From positions 1-64,000 of the forward strand of contig NZ_WHKF01000008.1 in NCBI RefSeq assembly GCF_009295825.1: a DNA stretch of 64,000 nt, in the 5' to 3' direction. The notes under the pieces are model-generated. The model searched no databases. It was not told the origin of the DNA and saw only the letters and a list, made by a program, of their open reading frames with translations. This document shows, in pieces, positions 35,472-45,547 of the stretch. Within the stretch, counting starts at the first letter, position 1; every line of letters begins with the position of its first letter. This DNA is from Marinifilum sp. N1E240. GTDB lineage: Bacteria; Bacteroidota; Bacteroidia; Bacteroidales; Marinifilaceae. Position numbers and translations under genes: made by a program.

Positions 35472-35918
35472 TTAAGACAACAATGCCTTTACTTTATCAG
35501 CAACCAATTTACCATCTGCTTTGCCTGACAATTGCTTTGTAGCCATTCCCATAACTTTTCCCATCTCTTTCATTGAGGTAGCTCCTGTATCAGCAATAAT
35601 TTTCTGAACAGCTGCAGTCAACTCCTCATCACTCATTTGAGCTGGAAGATACACTTCAAGAAAACCCATTTCCATAATTTCCTTATCAGCTAAATCTTCA
35701 CGTCCGCCAGTTTTGTACGTTTCGGCAGCATCTTTTCGTTGCTTTACCAATTTCTGAATAATCTTAACACCAACAGCATCTTCTAATTCCGAAGCTCCAG
35801 TCTTCGTCATTTCCATTGTAAATGCACTTTTTACTGAACGTATTGCTTGAAGTTTGTCTTTATCCTTTGCCTTCATTGCAGATTTCATATCTGCATTAAT
35901 TTGTTCTAATAAGCTCAT
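35472..35918 (-). CDS. GatB/YqeY-domain protein
   Basis: A 148-residue protein homologous to the tail domain of the GatB subunit of the tRNA-dependent amidotransferase. Typical parts are LLEQINADMKSAMKAKDKDKLQAIRSVKSAF, KLVKQRKDAAETYKTGGREDLADKE, EVYLPAQMSDEEL and MKEMGKVMGMATKQLSGKADGKLVADKVKALL. Its role as a free protein is unknown; a tRNA-binding role is presumed. It is the last gene of the minus-strand division cluster, 54 bases after ftsZ, a place common in Bacteroidota. Confidence 0.9.
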   Translation of the reverse strand: MSLLEQINADMKSAMKAKDKDKLQAIRSVKSAFTMEMTKTGASELEDAVGVKIIQKLVKQRKDAAETYKTGGREDLADKEIMEMGFLEVYLPAQMSDEELTAAVQKIIADTGATSMKEMGKVMGMATKQLSGKADGKLVADKVKALLS

Positions 35919-35972
35919 ATTATTATTTTTTTTGAGTGAATATCAATTTCAATTCATCCAACAAGCTTGAAT

Positions 35973-37208
35973 CTATTCGTCATCCAATGTAAATTTAATT
36001 ACATTTCCCGAACGATATTGCTTCTCTTTTAAATTCTTTTGCTTCCTCTTGTATGCAGGTATGCTTTCAATTTCATCAATTTCTGACTCTTTTAAATCAG
36101 TTAGAATGATTTTCTTCTCTTCAAGTGGCTCTGGCTCTTCGTTCAACTTCATTTTTGTCTGCTGAGCGGAATTTCCAGATCCACGAGTAGCTCGAAATGC
36201 ATTTGATCTGGTTTTTTCAACTTCTTCGGTTATTCCACCATTTTCAAAACCAGTTGCGATAATCGTAACACAAACCTTGTTTCCTAAAGCCTCATCCTGA
36301 CCAGTACCCCAGATTATTGAAGCACTATCACCAACAGCTTCCTGCACGTAATCGGTAATTTCTCCAACCTCGTCCATGGTAACCTCTTCACCTCCCGAAC
36401 TAATATTCAGTAGAATATTTCGAGCACCTCTAACATCGTTACTATTCAATAACGGAGAAGTAAGCGCCTCACGAATTGCCATTACAGCTCTGTCTTCGCC
36501 TTCTGCACTTGCCGATCCCATAACTGCGACACCACTATCGGTCATCACCGTCTTAACATCTTCAAAGTCGACGTTTATGTATCCATGTAAAGTTATAATT
36601 TCAGCAATTCCTTTGGCTGCCGTTGCCAAAACATCATCAGCCTTCGAGAAAGCTGTTGACAGCTTTAAATCGCCATAAATCTCACTTAATTTCTCATTAT
36701 TGATCACCAATAAAGAATCAACATTCTCTTTTAGCTTGTTGATACCTTCAAGCGCTTGATTCAATCGTACTCTACCCTCAAATCGGAAGGGAATGGTAAC
36801 TATACCTACAGTTAAAATTCCTGCTTCCTTAGCGGCTTTAGCAATAACAGGAGCAGCTCCAGTTCCGGTTCCGCCTCCCATTCCTGCTGTGATAAAAACC
36901 ATTTTGGTATTATCGGAAAGTACTTCATTTACATCATCTAGGTTTTCAATAGCCGATTGAGCTCCTCTTTCGGGCTTGTTACCAGCTCCTCTACCTTCGG
37001 TTAGCGATTCGCCCAATTGAATTTTAACAGGTATCTGGCTATTTTCCAAAGCCTGAGCATCGGTATTGCAAATTACAAAATCCACATCCTTAATACCCTG
37101 TTGATACATATAGTTTACAGCATTTCCACCACCACCTCCAACACCAATTACCTTAATAATTGATGATTCATTTTCGGCTAAGCTAAAATCCATTAAATCC
37201 TCTGTCAT
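35973..37208 (-). CDS. ftsZ: Cell division protein FtsZ (canonical-tail copy)
   Basis: Tubulin-like GTPase that forms the division ring. 411 residues with all key motifs: [22 protein letters not shown], the [11 protein letters not shown] tubulin signature, [11 protein letters not shown] and the T7 synergy loop NVDFEDVKTVMTDSG with the catalytic Asp. The linker is short, and the C-terminal tail has IPAYKRKQKN followed by a basic stretch and FTLDDE, the form expected to bind FtsA and other partners in Bacteroidota. It lies 26 bases behind a second ftsZ, and the two are tandem paralogues. Both are expected to be active GTPases. Confidence 0.93.
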   Translation of the reverse strand: MTEDLMDFSLAENESSIIKVIGVGGGGGNAVNYMYQQGIKDVDFVICNTDAQALENSQIPVKIQLGESLTEGRGAGNKPERGAQSAIENLDDVNEVLSDNTKMVFITAGMGGGTGTGAAPVIAKAAKEAGILTVGIVTIPFRFEGRVRLNQALEGINKLKENVDSLLVINNEKLSEIYGDLKLSTAFSKADDVLATAAKGIAEIITLHGYINVDFEDVKTVMTDSGVAVMGSASAEGEDRAVMAIREALTSPLLNSNDVRGARNILLNISSGGEEVTMDEVGEITDYVQEAVGDSASIIWGTGQDEALGNKVCVTIIATGFENGGITEEVEKTRSNAFRATRGSGNSAQQTKMKLNEEPEPLEEKKIILTDLKESEIDEIESIPAYKRKQKNLKEKQYRSGNVIKFTLDDE

Positions 37209-37234
37209 TATATATTCCTTAATTCGTTACTCCA

Positions 37235-38536
37235 CTACATAGGAGTATCCTTGTTATCAAAAATATTCGAGAAGCTCTTTTTAAACCAACCATCAATACT
37301 TCCATGATTATCATCCTCCTCTTCCATCTCTTCATTCTCAATTTCAGCTTCGGCAACTTTTTCTTGCACTTGTTGTGTTTGAGTATGACTCTGAACTTTT
37401 TGTTCTTCAGATCTTTTGCGCATTAATTCTTCTCTGCGCTGCATTTCTTCTCTGCGTTTTGCCGCAGCTTTTTCCTCCTCAGCTGCTGGATTCTCAATGA
37501 TTAATTCCAACTTCGACTCCTCTTCAGGTCTTGTGCGAGGCTGAATCATTAATTCAGGAATTGGGTTCTCAGAAAAACCAGTAGCAATAATGGTAACGCT
37601 TAATTCTTCGCCCATTTTTTCGTTATAACCATTACCCCAAATCACACTCACATCATCACCCACCACATCGTGAACGTAATCAGTAATCTGACTTACTTCC
37701 TGCATAGTAACCTCTTCACTACCTGATATGATATTAAGAAGAATGTTACGCGCACCTACAATGTTGTTACTATTTAAAAGTGGTGAATTTAAAGCCTCTT
37801 CAATAGCTCTAATCGAACGATCCTCACCAGTAGCCGATGCAGAACCCATTACCGCAACACCACTATTTCTCATGACTGTTTCAACATCCGCGAAGTCGAC
37901 GTTTACATAACCGGGAACTGTGATAATCTCGGCAATACTTTTCGCTGCAACGGACAAAACAGTATCTGCTTCGGCAAAGGCATCAGACAATTTCAAGTCT
38001 CCATACATCATTCGAAGCTTCTCATTATTTATTATTAGAAGTGCATCAACATGTTTTTCCAGATTTTCTATTCCTTCCAAAGCTTGCTGAATACGCTTTT
38101 TTCCTTCAAATCTAAAAGGAATGGTAACAATACCCACAGTTAGAACATCTTGTTCTCTCGCTGCCTCGGCAATTACCGGTGCTGCACCTGTTCCAGTTCC
38201 ACCGCCCATTCCTGCAGTAACAAACACCATCTTGGTTTTCTGACTCAATACTTTATTGATATCATCTAAACTTTCGATAGCTGATTCTCTTCCTCGCTCA
38301 GGCTTATTACCTGCACCACGACCTTCGGTTAAAGATCGACCCAACTGTACTTTAATTGGCACCGGGCTATTTTCGAGAGCTTGTGCATCAGTATTGCAAA
38401 TTACAAAATCAACCCCCGTAATTCCTTCTTTTAACATGTGGTTTACAGCGTTTCCTCCGCCTCCACCAACACCAATTACTTTTATAATGGATTTTTCTTT
38501 TGGTTCAAAATCAACCGGTAATAATTCGTCAATCAT
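37235..38536 (-). CDS. ftsZ: Second FtsZ paralogue with long charged linker and unusual tail
   Basis: 433 residues. The GTPase and T7 regions are complete ([59 protein letters not shown]), so polymerisation is expected. After about residue 325 it differs from the other copy: a Glu/Lys/Arg-rich segment ([20 protein letters not shown]) likely helical, an acidic stretch, and the end [21 protein letters not shown]. There is no PAYxR peptide. The end resembles the FtsA tail encoded just upstream (TILGSLFDTHDVDM). The gene lies 34 bases behind ftsA. A role as a modulator or a self-anchoring FtsZ is inference. Confidence 0.9.
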   Translation of the reverse strand: MIDELLPVDFEPKEKSIIKVIGVGGGGGNAVNHMLKEGITGVDFVICNTDAQALENSPVPIKVQLGRSLTEGRGAGNKPERGRESAIESLDDINKVLSQKTKMVFVTAGMGGGTGTGAAPVIAEAAREQDVLTVGIVTIPFRFEGKKRIQQALEGIENLEKHVDALLIINNEKLRMMYGDLKLSDAFAEADTVLSVAAKSIAEIITVPGYVNVDFADVETVMRNSGVAVMGSASATGEDRSIRAIEEALNSPLLNSNNIVGARNILLNIISGSEEVTMQEVSQITDYVHDVVGDDVSVIWGNGYNEKMGEELSVTIIATGFSENPIPELMIQPRTRPEEESKLELIIENPAAEEEKAAAKRREEMQRREELMRKRSEEQKVQSHTQTQQVQEKVAEAEIENEEMEEEDDNHGSIDGWFKKSFSNIFDNKDTPM

Positions 38537-38570
38537 GATATCACAGTTTTAGGGTTACTACATCTCTTTT

Positions 38571-39833
38571 CTACATATCCACATCATGGGTATCAAACAA
38601 TGAACCAAGAATAGTTCTCAATCCTCGTTTCTTTTTAGGTTTATCATTTTCTACTGCCTGTTCTACTTTCTTTTTAACTGGTTTTTCCAATCCTTTCAAT
38701 AACAGACCAATTGATGTAGAATACATCGGTTGATCCATATTTTCATCAAGTAAAATTTTACTTGAACTTCCCGGGAAACCAAGTCTTACATCCAGACCAG
38801 TTCTTTCTCGAGCTAATTGATCAAGATTTTTCAACAATGCACCACCTCCTGTTAAAACAATACCAGCTCCAATTTTATCATGCAATCCGGTAATTTCAAT
38901 CTGAAATTTTACACTATCGATAATCTCTTCCATGCGACACTGAATAATCTGTGCCAAGGTTTTAAAAGAAATCTCTTTAGGATCCCAACCGCCAACACTA
39001 GGAATGGTAACAACTTTATCATCATCAGCCAAATCAGCAACAGCTTCTCCAAACTGAATTTTCAAAGCTTCAGCTTGTTTCAGCAGCACAGAACATCCTT
39101 CTTTAATATCCCGGGTAACAATATCGCCTCCAAAAGGAATAACTGCTGTATGACGAAGTATACCATCAAAGTGGACCGTAATATCAGTAGTTCCTCCACC
39201 TATATCAACAAGAACAACTCCAGCTTCCTTCTCTTCTTCGGTTAAAACTGCAAGTGACGATGCAAGTGGTTCCAAGACCAATTCTTCAATTTCAAGATCT
39301 ACTTCCTTCACACACTTTTCAATATTGCGTGCTGATGCGGTACGCCCAATGATAATATTAAAATTACCATCCAATCGTCTGCCTGCCATCCCAACAGGGT
39401 TACGAATACCAGCTTCCTTGTCGACCACAAAATCCTGAGGAATAACATGTAAAATTTGCTCTCCAACCTCAATCGGAAGACGGAAATTTTCATTTAAAAT
39501 CTCGTCAACATCTGCTTTAGTGATCTCCTCAATTTCGTTCTGAATGTATTTAAATTGCCTGTGTTTAATACTACGAATGTGCTGTCCGGCAATTCCGACA
39601 TACACTCGGGAAATATCTTCATTCGAATTTTCTTTCAAACGCACAACAACTTCACTTATCGCCTCAATCGTGTCTTCGATACTGTGAATTACTCCCCGCT
39701 TTACTCCCTTCGATCCTGTTTTCTCCATTCCAAGAACTCTTAACTTCCCTTCTGGAGTAAGCTTTCCCATAATGGCAACAATTTTTGTTGTACCAATATC
39801 AATAGCAGCGATTATGTTGTTTCTACCTGTCAT
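38571..39833 (-). CDS. ftsA: Cell division protein FtsA
   Basis: Actin-like ATPase that ties FtsZ to the membrane. The ATG at 39833 gives 420 residues (MTGRNNIIAAIDIGTTKIVAIMG), two bases after the ftsQ stop; an upstream in-frame ATG at 39869 would overlap ftsQ and is unlikely. Phosphate loops AIDIGTTKI and VVLVDIGGGTTDITV, the 1C subdomain (about 85-165), and GIVLTGGGALLKNLDQLA are visible. The tail after residue 395 is basic and then amphipathic (KKKRGLRTILGSLFD), the membrane-targeting helix. Confidence 0.95.
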   Translation of the reverse strand: MTGRNNIIAAIDIGTTKIVAIMGKLTPEGKLRVLGMEKTGSKGVKRGVIHSIEDTIEAISEVVVRLKENSNEDISRVYVGIAGQHIRSIKHRQFKYIQNEIEEITKADVDEILNENFRLPIEVGEQILHVIPQDFVVDKEAGIRNPVGMAGRRLDGNFNIIIGRTASARNIEKCVKEVDLEIEELVLEPLASSLAVLTEEEKEAGVVLVDIGGGTTDITVHFDGILRHTAVIPFGGDIVTRDIKEGCSVLLKQAEALKIQFGEAVADLADDDKVVTIPSVGGWDPKEISFKTLAQIIQCRMEEIIDSVKFQIEITGLHDKIGAGIVLTGGGALLKNLDQLARERTGLDVRLGFPGSSSKILLDENMDQPMYSTSIGLLLKGLEKPVKKKVEQAVENDKPKKKRGLRTILGSLFDTHDVDM

Positions 39834-39834
39834 T

Positions 39835-40566
39835 CTAATTCTTTTTTGTACAAACCACCTGATTTTCATACTTCAGGCTGATTCTTTTGTATTTGTTCCA
39901 ACCAGTTTTTGAAAAACCGCTGGTGTACAAAGCATAAAGCTTTTGAAACTTTTTCTGATAATTCTCGACACTACCCAATTCTATTTTATGTGCACCAACT
40001 CGTGGTACTAAAATATACTCTTTTCCACTTGTTACATGTACTTGGGTTATTTGCGACTTCCAAAATTCATCATTTGTAATAAATTTTACCAGCTCCAAAA
40101 GCTCTTCTTTTATCAATATATCATTTACTGCCCCTGAAACGACTAAAACTCGTGACGTAAATTTTGTAGACAAAGGCATTTTCTTACCTTCTTCATCAAT
40201 GTAGTATCCTTTTCCCTTCAAAATTCGAACAATTGGTTTACGCTGATGAATTTCAACAATCAATTTTCCAGATAAAGAACTGTATACTTCTGACTTTTTT
40301 ACGTAAGGAACTTCATCAATCATATCTTCCAGAATCTCTTTATTCACTGAAGATATCGAATTTCCTTCCCAATTAGGATATTTCTTTTTTACAATTTTTT
40401 CAACATCACGATTGCTAACAAAACCACTTCTCACACTGTCTTGTACCTTAACTTTAATGGCACTAAAAGTTAGTTCTTCTTTCTTATCGCTTACGAAAGA
40501 GAAACTTACAATTAAATATCCCAATAAAGATACCCAAACCAATATGACAGTAATTTTTCTTAGCAT
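39835..40566 (-). CDS. ftsQ: Cell division protein FtsQ
   Basis: Bitopic divisome protein of 243 residues. One N-terminal membrane helix (about 5-25, ITVILVWVSLLGYLIVSFSF) is followed by a periplasmic POTRA-like part (VRSGFVSNRDVEKIVKKKYPNWEG) and a beta domain (KSEVYSSLSGKLIVEIHQRKPIVRILKGKGYYIDEEGKKMPLS). Position between murC and ftsA confirms it. Adjacent genes touch almost without spacing, so it is part of one operon. Confidence 0.9.
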   Translation of the reverse strand: MLRKITVILVWVSLLGYLIVSFSFVSDKKEELTFSAIKVKVQDSVRSGFVSNRDVEKIVKKKYPNWEGNSISSVNKEILEDMIDEVPYVKKSEVYSSLSGKLIVEIHQRKPIVRILKGKGYYIDEEGKKMPLSTKFTSRVLVVSGAVNDILIKEELLELVKFITNDEFWKSQITQVHVTSGKEYILVPRVGAHKIELGSVENYQKKFQKLYALYTSGFSKTGWNKYKRISLKYENQVVCTKKN

Positions 40567-40567
40567 A

Positions 40568-41935
40568 TTAATATTTTTCTATCAGCATTTCTTTAATTGG
40601 TTCAACCATTTTGTCAATATCACCAGCACCTAATGTCAACAGCACTTCCAGATCTTTATCCTTCAAAATATTTAGTAATTCCTCTTTAGCACACAATTGT
40701 GCAGGAACTTCAATTTTATCCAAAATTAAATTCGAATTTACACCTTCGATTGGCAATTCTCTTGCCGGATAAATATCCAATAAAATAACCTCATCTAATA
40801 AATTCAAACTTTTTGCAAAACCATCAACAAAATCACGAGTTCGAGTGTACAAATGCGGTTGAAAAATCCCGGTTATTTTCTTCTGAGGATATATAGCGCG
40901 AACTGATGAAATGCTCTCCTTTAATTCTTTAGGATGGTGAGCATAATCGTCAATAAAAACAATATGTTTTTGTCTGATTTGATAATCAAATCTTCGTCGA
41001 ACACCTTCAAATCCAGACAATGCTAATCTCAATTCCTCCTCATTAACTCCACTCAACAAAGCAACACTACTTGCCGCTATGGCGTTCTCCACATTTATCT
41101 TACCCGGATAAGAAAAACGCAATCGTTCAATTACACCTTCTGGATGAATCAAATCGAATTCATAAAATCCTTCAAGCAAATTCAAATTCTTAGCATAGAA
41201 ATCAGCCTCTTCCTGCAAAGAATAGGAATATGTACTGATTCCTTCGGCAGGAAGAGTTAATCCTTTTTTATGAACTAAAATTCCATCTGTTTTGATCTGA
41301 CTGGCAAATTCACAAAAGCTTTTTTCCAATTCCGATTTGTCACCATAAATATCCAAATGATCAGCATCCATTGATGTTATCAAAGCTATTTTTGGATGTA
41401 ACTGTAAAAAGGATCGATCAAATTCGTCTGCCTCAAGAATTACCCAAGGACTATCCTTTGAAAGTAATAGATTCGATTGATAATTTCTAGATATCCCACC
41501 TAAAAAAGCATTGCAGCCTAAAGCTGATGTTTTAAAAATGTGAGCCGTAATTGTCGAAACCGTAGTTTTCCCATGTGTGCCTGCAATTCCAACTCCATTT
41601 AAATTATCTGAAAGTAATCCTAAAACCTGAGAACGTTTCATGATAGTGAAATTGTTCAATCGGAAATAGGATAACTGCTGATGATCTTTAGGAATAGCAG
41701 GAGTAAACACCACCAAAGTATTCTCCTTATTCATAAACTCAGTTGGAATGGTATCCAAATCATCCTCAAACGTGATTCTAAGTCCCTCTTCCTTCAACTC
41801 ACTTGTTAGTTTTGTAGAAGTTCTATCGTACCCAAACACATTCTTTCCAATAGAATGAAAATAGCGCGCAATGGCACTCATTCCGATTCCACCGATCCCA
41901 ACAAAATATATATTTTTAAAATCTTTAATCTGCAT
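40568..41935 (-). CDS. murC: UDP-N-acetylmuramate--L-alanine ligase
   Basis: Adds L-alanine to UDP-MurNAc. 455 residues, with the N-terminal Rossmann part (IYFVGIGGIGMSAIARYFHSIG), the ATP loop GVGIAGTHGKTTVSTITAH, EADEFDRSFLQLHP, and the C-terminal FIDDYAHHPKELKESISS and FQPHLYTRTRDF, all typical for MurC. It sits between murG and ftsQ with gaps of three and one bases. Confidence 0.97.
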   Translation of the reverse strand: MQIKDFKNIYFVGIGGIGMSAIARYFHSIGKNVFGYDRTSTKLTSELKEEGLRITFEDDLDTIPTEFMNKENTLVVFTPAIPKDHQQLSYFRLNNFTIMKRSQVLGLLSDNLNGVGIAGTHGKTTVSTITAHIFKTSALGCNAFLGGISRNYQSNLLLSKDSPWVILEADEFDRSFLQLHPKIALITSMDADHLDIYGDKSELEKSFCEFASQIKTDGILVHKKGLTLPAEGISTYSYSLQEEADFYAKNLNLLEGFYEFDLIHPEGVIERLRFSYPGKINVENAIAASSVALLSGVNEEELRLALSGFEGVRRRFDYQIRQKHIVFIDDYAHHPKELKESISSVRAIYPQKKITGIFQPHLYTRTRDFVDGFAKSLNLLDEVILLDIYPARELPIEGVNSNLILDKIEVPAQLCAKEELLNILKDKDLEVLLTLGAGDIDKMVEPIKEMLIEKY

Positions 41936-41938
41936 ATT

Positions 41939-43039
41939 CTATATCATTGCAAGAATTTGTTCCGCTATATCATCAGCCGCATTCGGTTTTGCCAATTCCT
42001 TACAATTTACCGATAAGCGATTCAACTTTTCCTCATTTGTGATCAATGACAAAGCTTCTGGTATTAGCTTTTGCACTGCATCAATATCTTTTACCATAAC
42101 TGCAGCATCCTTATTTACCAAAGCCATTGCATTTTTTGTTTGGTGATCTTCTGACACATTAGGTGAAGGCACCAAAATGCTTGGTTTTGCAACCAAACAA
42201 AGTTCAGAAATGGTTCCCGCACCAGCTCTGGAAATAACTAGATCTGCGGCAGCATATGCCAAATCCATTCTGCTTAAAAAGTCAGAAACTTTTAAATTAG
42301 GAAGATCCCAATTCTTTACCTCTTCTTGTACCTTTTCGATGTAGAATTTCCCTGTTTGCCAGATAATTTGAACATCCGATTGTGAAACTGCGTCCAATGA
42401 TTTCAACACACTATTATTAATAGTTCTGGCTCCAAGGCTTCCTCCAACAATTAAAATGATTTTTTTATTGGTATCCAAGCCAAAATATTCAAGAGCTTCA
42501 GCTTTTTTTGATTCTATTTCCAACAAATCTTTTCGAACAGGATTGCCAGTTAAGATGATTTTATCTTTTGGAAAAAATCGCTCCATACCTTCGTATGCAA
42601 CACAAATCTTCTTTGCCTTTTTTGCCAAAAGCTTATTGGTGATTCCTGCGTAGGAATTCTGTTCCTGAATTAATGCTGGAACACCCAATTTAGAAGCAAC
42701 ACGCAATAATGGTCCACTGGCATATCCACCAACACCAACAACCGCATCGGGTTGAAAACCCTTTACTATTGCTTTTGCTTTCCATATACTTTTTAATAAA
42801 CGAGAGAAAAATTTCAAATTCTCTTTTGTAAAACTTCTTTGCAAACCACGAATTGGTAATCCAATAATATCGTATCCAGCAGCAGGAACTTTTTCCATTT
42901 CCATTTTACCTTCAGCTCCCACAAAAAGAATCTCACAATCGGAATGCTTTTGTTTTAAAGCATTCGCAATTGAAATGGCTGGATAAATGTGTCCACCTGT
43001 TCCTCCTCCGCTGACTATTATTTTAATTTTCTGCTTCAT
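41939..43039 (-). CDS. murG: UDP-GlcNAc:undecaprenyl-PP-MurNAc-pentapeptide GlcNAc transferase
   Basis: Makes lipid II from lipid I on the inner membrane face. 366 residues, GT28 fold: IIVSGGGTGGHIYPAISIANAL, the second G-loop VVGVGGYASGPLL, QEQNSYAGITNKLLAKKAKK, VGGSLGARTINNSVL and the donor site ISRAGAGTISEL and PSPNVSEDHQTKNA. The 5' end overlaps ftsW by 17 bases, indicating coupling. Confidence 0.97.
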   Translation of the reverse strand: MKQKIKIIVSGGGTGGHIYPAISIANALKQKHSDCEILFVGAEGKMEMEKVPAAGYDIIGLPIRGLQRSFTKENLKFFSRLLKSIWKAKAIVKGFQPDAVVGVGGYASGPLLRVASKLGVPALIQEQNSYAGITNKLLAKKAKKICVAYEGMERFFPKDKIILTGNPVRKDLLEIESKKAEALEYFGLDTNKKIILIVGGSLGARTINNSVLKSLDAVSQSDVQIIWQTGKFYIEKVQEEVKNWDLPNLKVSDFLSRMDLAYAAADLVISRAGAGTISELCLVAKPSILVPSPNVSEDHQTKNAMALVNKDAAVMVKDIDAVQKLIPEALSLITNEEKLNRLSVNCKELAKPNAADDIAEQILAMI

Positions 43040-44192
43040 TTAATCTCTTTTCTTCTTCGTTAGCCCAATTGCTAACACTCAAAATCATTCCGAATGCTGC
43101 GCTGGTAAAAATTAATGAGGTTCCTCCCATACTTACCAATGGCAATGGTTGCCCTGTTACAGGAATTAAATTTACCGATACTGCCATATTTGTTAATGCC
43201 TGAAAAACGATACTCAAAGTCAATCCTATCACTAAAAATGCTGGAAAGGTTCTGGTGCATTTCCTTACAATCAATCCTCCCCGATAAAGCAAAAACAGAT
43301 AGAATGCCAGTATACTGAATCCTCCTGTCCAGCCCATTTCTTCCAAAATAATGGCATATATAAAATCGGAATAAGGGTGTGGTAAAAAATTACGTTGCGT
43401 ACTATTCCCCGGACCTTTTCCAATTATTCCACCAGAAACAACGGCAATTTTCGATTGCTCAACCTGATAGTTCTGACTGTTATTTACATTCTTTTCATCG
43501 CCAAAAAAATTCTCAATTCGAGAACGAACCGTTTGAATACGACCTACACTTGGCAATAACGGAGCGGCAGCAATTAAAAGCACTAAAACAATTAATACTG
43601 CGCCAACGGTTCCCAACATATATTTCTTAGCAACTCTACCAATAAACATGAGCAAGTAACAAATACCTCCCAATAAAACTGATGTAGAGAAGTCATCCAG
43701 GAAAATTAAACCACAAACTACACCAATAGGTATAATCAAATGTAGAAATGCTTCATTTTTACATCCATCCTTTCCCTGATATCTGGATAAAGTTCTGGAA
43801 ACATGCAATATCAGCGCAAGCTTAGCCAATTCCGATGGTTGAAAGTTAAAGCCAATACCTGGAATGGTAATCCAACGCGAGGCATCATTTAGGTTAGTTC
43901 CTATTAATTTAGCGAGTATCAATAAGCCAATAGAAACTATGAGTGTTATATTCGCAAATCCTGAATAAAATCGATGTGGAATTCTATGTACCACATACAT
44001 GATACAAAAGCATCCGCCCAATAGAAACAATTGTTTGATGAAAAAATAGGAAGTATTTCCCCCTTTTACCTTGTAAGCTAAAGTTCCGGTAGAACTATAT
44101 ACTACAAGTAAGGAAATCATGGATAGAAGCAATATGATGATCCAAATTACTTTATCTCCACGCAAACTTAATTTTTTCAACAAGCTTCCCAT
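43023..44192 (-). CDS. ftsW: SEDS glycosyltransferase FtsW
   Basis: Polymerises septal glycan with FtsI. 389 residues with about ten membrane segments. Motifs include SYFFIKQ, GFNFQPSELAKLALILHVS, the catalytic-loop region with NSQNYQVEQSKIAVVSGGIIGKGPGNST, LPHPYSDFIYAIILEEMGW and the conserved VTGQPLPLVSMGGTSLI. It lies in the dcw cluster between murD and murG, which favours FtsW over RodA. Confidence 0.95.
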   Translation of the reverse strand: MGSLLKKLSLRGDKVIWIIILLLSMISLLVVYSSTGTLAYKVKGGNTSYFFIKQLFLLGGCFCIMYVVHRIPHRFYSGFANITLIVSIGLLILAKLIGTNLNDASRWITIPGIGFNFQPSELAKLALILHVSRTLSRYQGKDGCKNEAFLHLIIPIGVVCGLIFLDDFSTSVLLGGICYLLMFIGRVAKKYMLGTVGAVLIVLVLLIAAAPLLPSVGRIQTVRSRIENFFGDEKNVNNSQNYQVEQSKIAVVSGGIIGKGPGNSTQRNFLPHPYSDFIYAIILEEMGWTGGFSILAFYLFLLYRGGLIVRKCTRTFPAFLVIGLTLSIVFQALTNMAVSVNLIPVTGQPLPLVSMGGTSLIFTSAAFGMILSVSNWANEEEKRLNEAEN

Positions 44193-44204
44193 TAATCAGA
44201 ACAT

Positions 44205-45542
44205 TTACAAATTTCTTACTTCTTCTTTAAATTGTAATCCACGATCTTCGTATGATTTAAATAAATCGAAACTCGCACAAGCTGGCGATAACAATACTAT
44301 TTCATCTTTGTTAGCAATTTCGTATGATAACTTCACTGCCTGTTCCATTGAACCGGCATCAACAATAATATCTACCTTGCCATCAAACGCATCATGAATC
44401 TTTTTATTATCGATTCCCAAACAAACAATTCCTTTTACCTTTTCATCTACCAAATCAAAAAGGACAGAATAGTCGTTACCTTTATCAACCCCGCCAACAA
44501 TCCAGACTACCGGTTCTTCCATACTTTCCAAAGCATACCAGGTTGAGTTGATATTTGTAGCTTTTGAATCGTTGATAAACTGAATACCTCTAACTTTTAC
44601 AACTTTTTCCAATCGATGATCAACACCTTGAAAATCGCTCAAACTTTCGCGTATTGTTTCCTTTCTGATACGCAAAACACTTCCCGCAATTCCTGAAGCC
44701 AAAGAATTATATTCATTATGTATTCCGGGCAATGACAAGTCCTTTTTATCCATAGAAAAGTTGTATTCGTTACAATCAATTTTTATAAGTTCATCCTCAA
44801 TCCAGCCTCCTATTTTCAGTTTTTCTTTTACTGAAAAAGGAAACAATTGAGCTTTAGAGTTTAGATTCTTCATTTCATTGCTGATGATCTCATCGTCGCT
44901 ACAAAACACAAAAGCATCCCTTTTTGTAAGATTTTGTGTTATGCGAAATTTAGAAGCTACATAGTTTTCCATTTTATAATCGTACCGATCTAAATGATCA
45001 GGCGTAATATTCAATAATATTGCAATATCAGCTTTGAACTCGTACATTCCATCAAGTTGAAAACTGCTTAATTCAACCACATAGTGATCGTAATTTTTCT
45101 CGGCAACCTGCCAGGCTAAACTTTCACCAACATTACCTGCCAAACCGACGTTTAATCCAGCCTTTTTCAACATGTGATGTAACATCAATGTTGTGGTTGT
45201 TTTTCCATTGCTTCCAGTAATACAAATCATTTTTGCATTGGAATATCTTCCTGCAAATTCGATTTCAGATACTACAGGAATCTGTTTCTCCTTTAATTTT
45301 AGTATCAAAGGAGCTGTATCAGGAATTCCCGGACTTTTTACAACTTCACTTGCTGACAATATCAAATCTTCGCTATGCTGTTCCTCTTCAAACTCAATCT
45401 GGTAACTGTTTAGTGCATTTCTATATTTCTCACTAATCTTTCCCAAATCGGAAACAAATACTTCGAATCCTTTTGCTTTTGCCAAAACAGCTGCACCAAC
45501 TCCACTTTCTCCTGCACCTAAAACAACAAGTCTTTTTGCCAT
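44205..45542 (-). CDS. murD: UDP-MurNAc-L-Ala--D-Glu ligase
   Basis: Adds D-glutamate to the growing peptide. 445 residues: LVVLGAGESGVGAAVLAKAKG at the N-terminus, the ATP loop CITGSNGKTTTTLMLHHML, LSSFQLDGMYEFKADIAILLNITPDHLDRYD, and INDSKATNINSTWYALE. It lies 5 bases behind mraY and 12 bases ahead of ftsW. Confidence 0.97.
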   Translation of the reverse strand: MAKRLVVLGAGESGVGAAVLAKAKGFEVFVSDLGKISEKYRNALNSYQIEFEEEQHSEDLILSASEVVKSPGIPDTAPLILKLKEKQIPVVSEIEFAGRYSNAKMICITGSNGKTTTTLMLHHMLKKAGLNVGLAGNVGESLAWQVAEKNYDHYVVELSSFQLDGMYEFKADIAILLNITPDHLDRYDYKMENYVASKFRITQNLTKRDAFVFCSDDEIISNEMKNLNSKAQLFPFSVKEKLKIGGWIEDELIKIDCNEYNFSMDKKDLSLPGIHNEYNSLASGIAGSVLRIRKETIRESLSDFQGVDHRLEKVVKVRGIQFINDSKATNINSTWYALESMEEPVVWIVGGVDKGNDYSVLFDLVDEKVKGIVCLGIDNKKIHDAFDGKVDIIVDAGSMEQAVKLSYEIANKDEIVLLSPACASFDLFKSYEDRGLQFKEEVRNL

Positions 45543-45547
45543 ATGAC

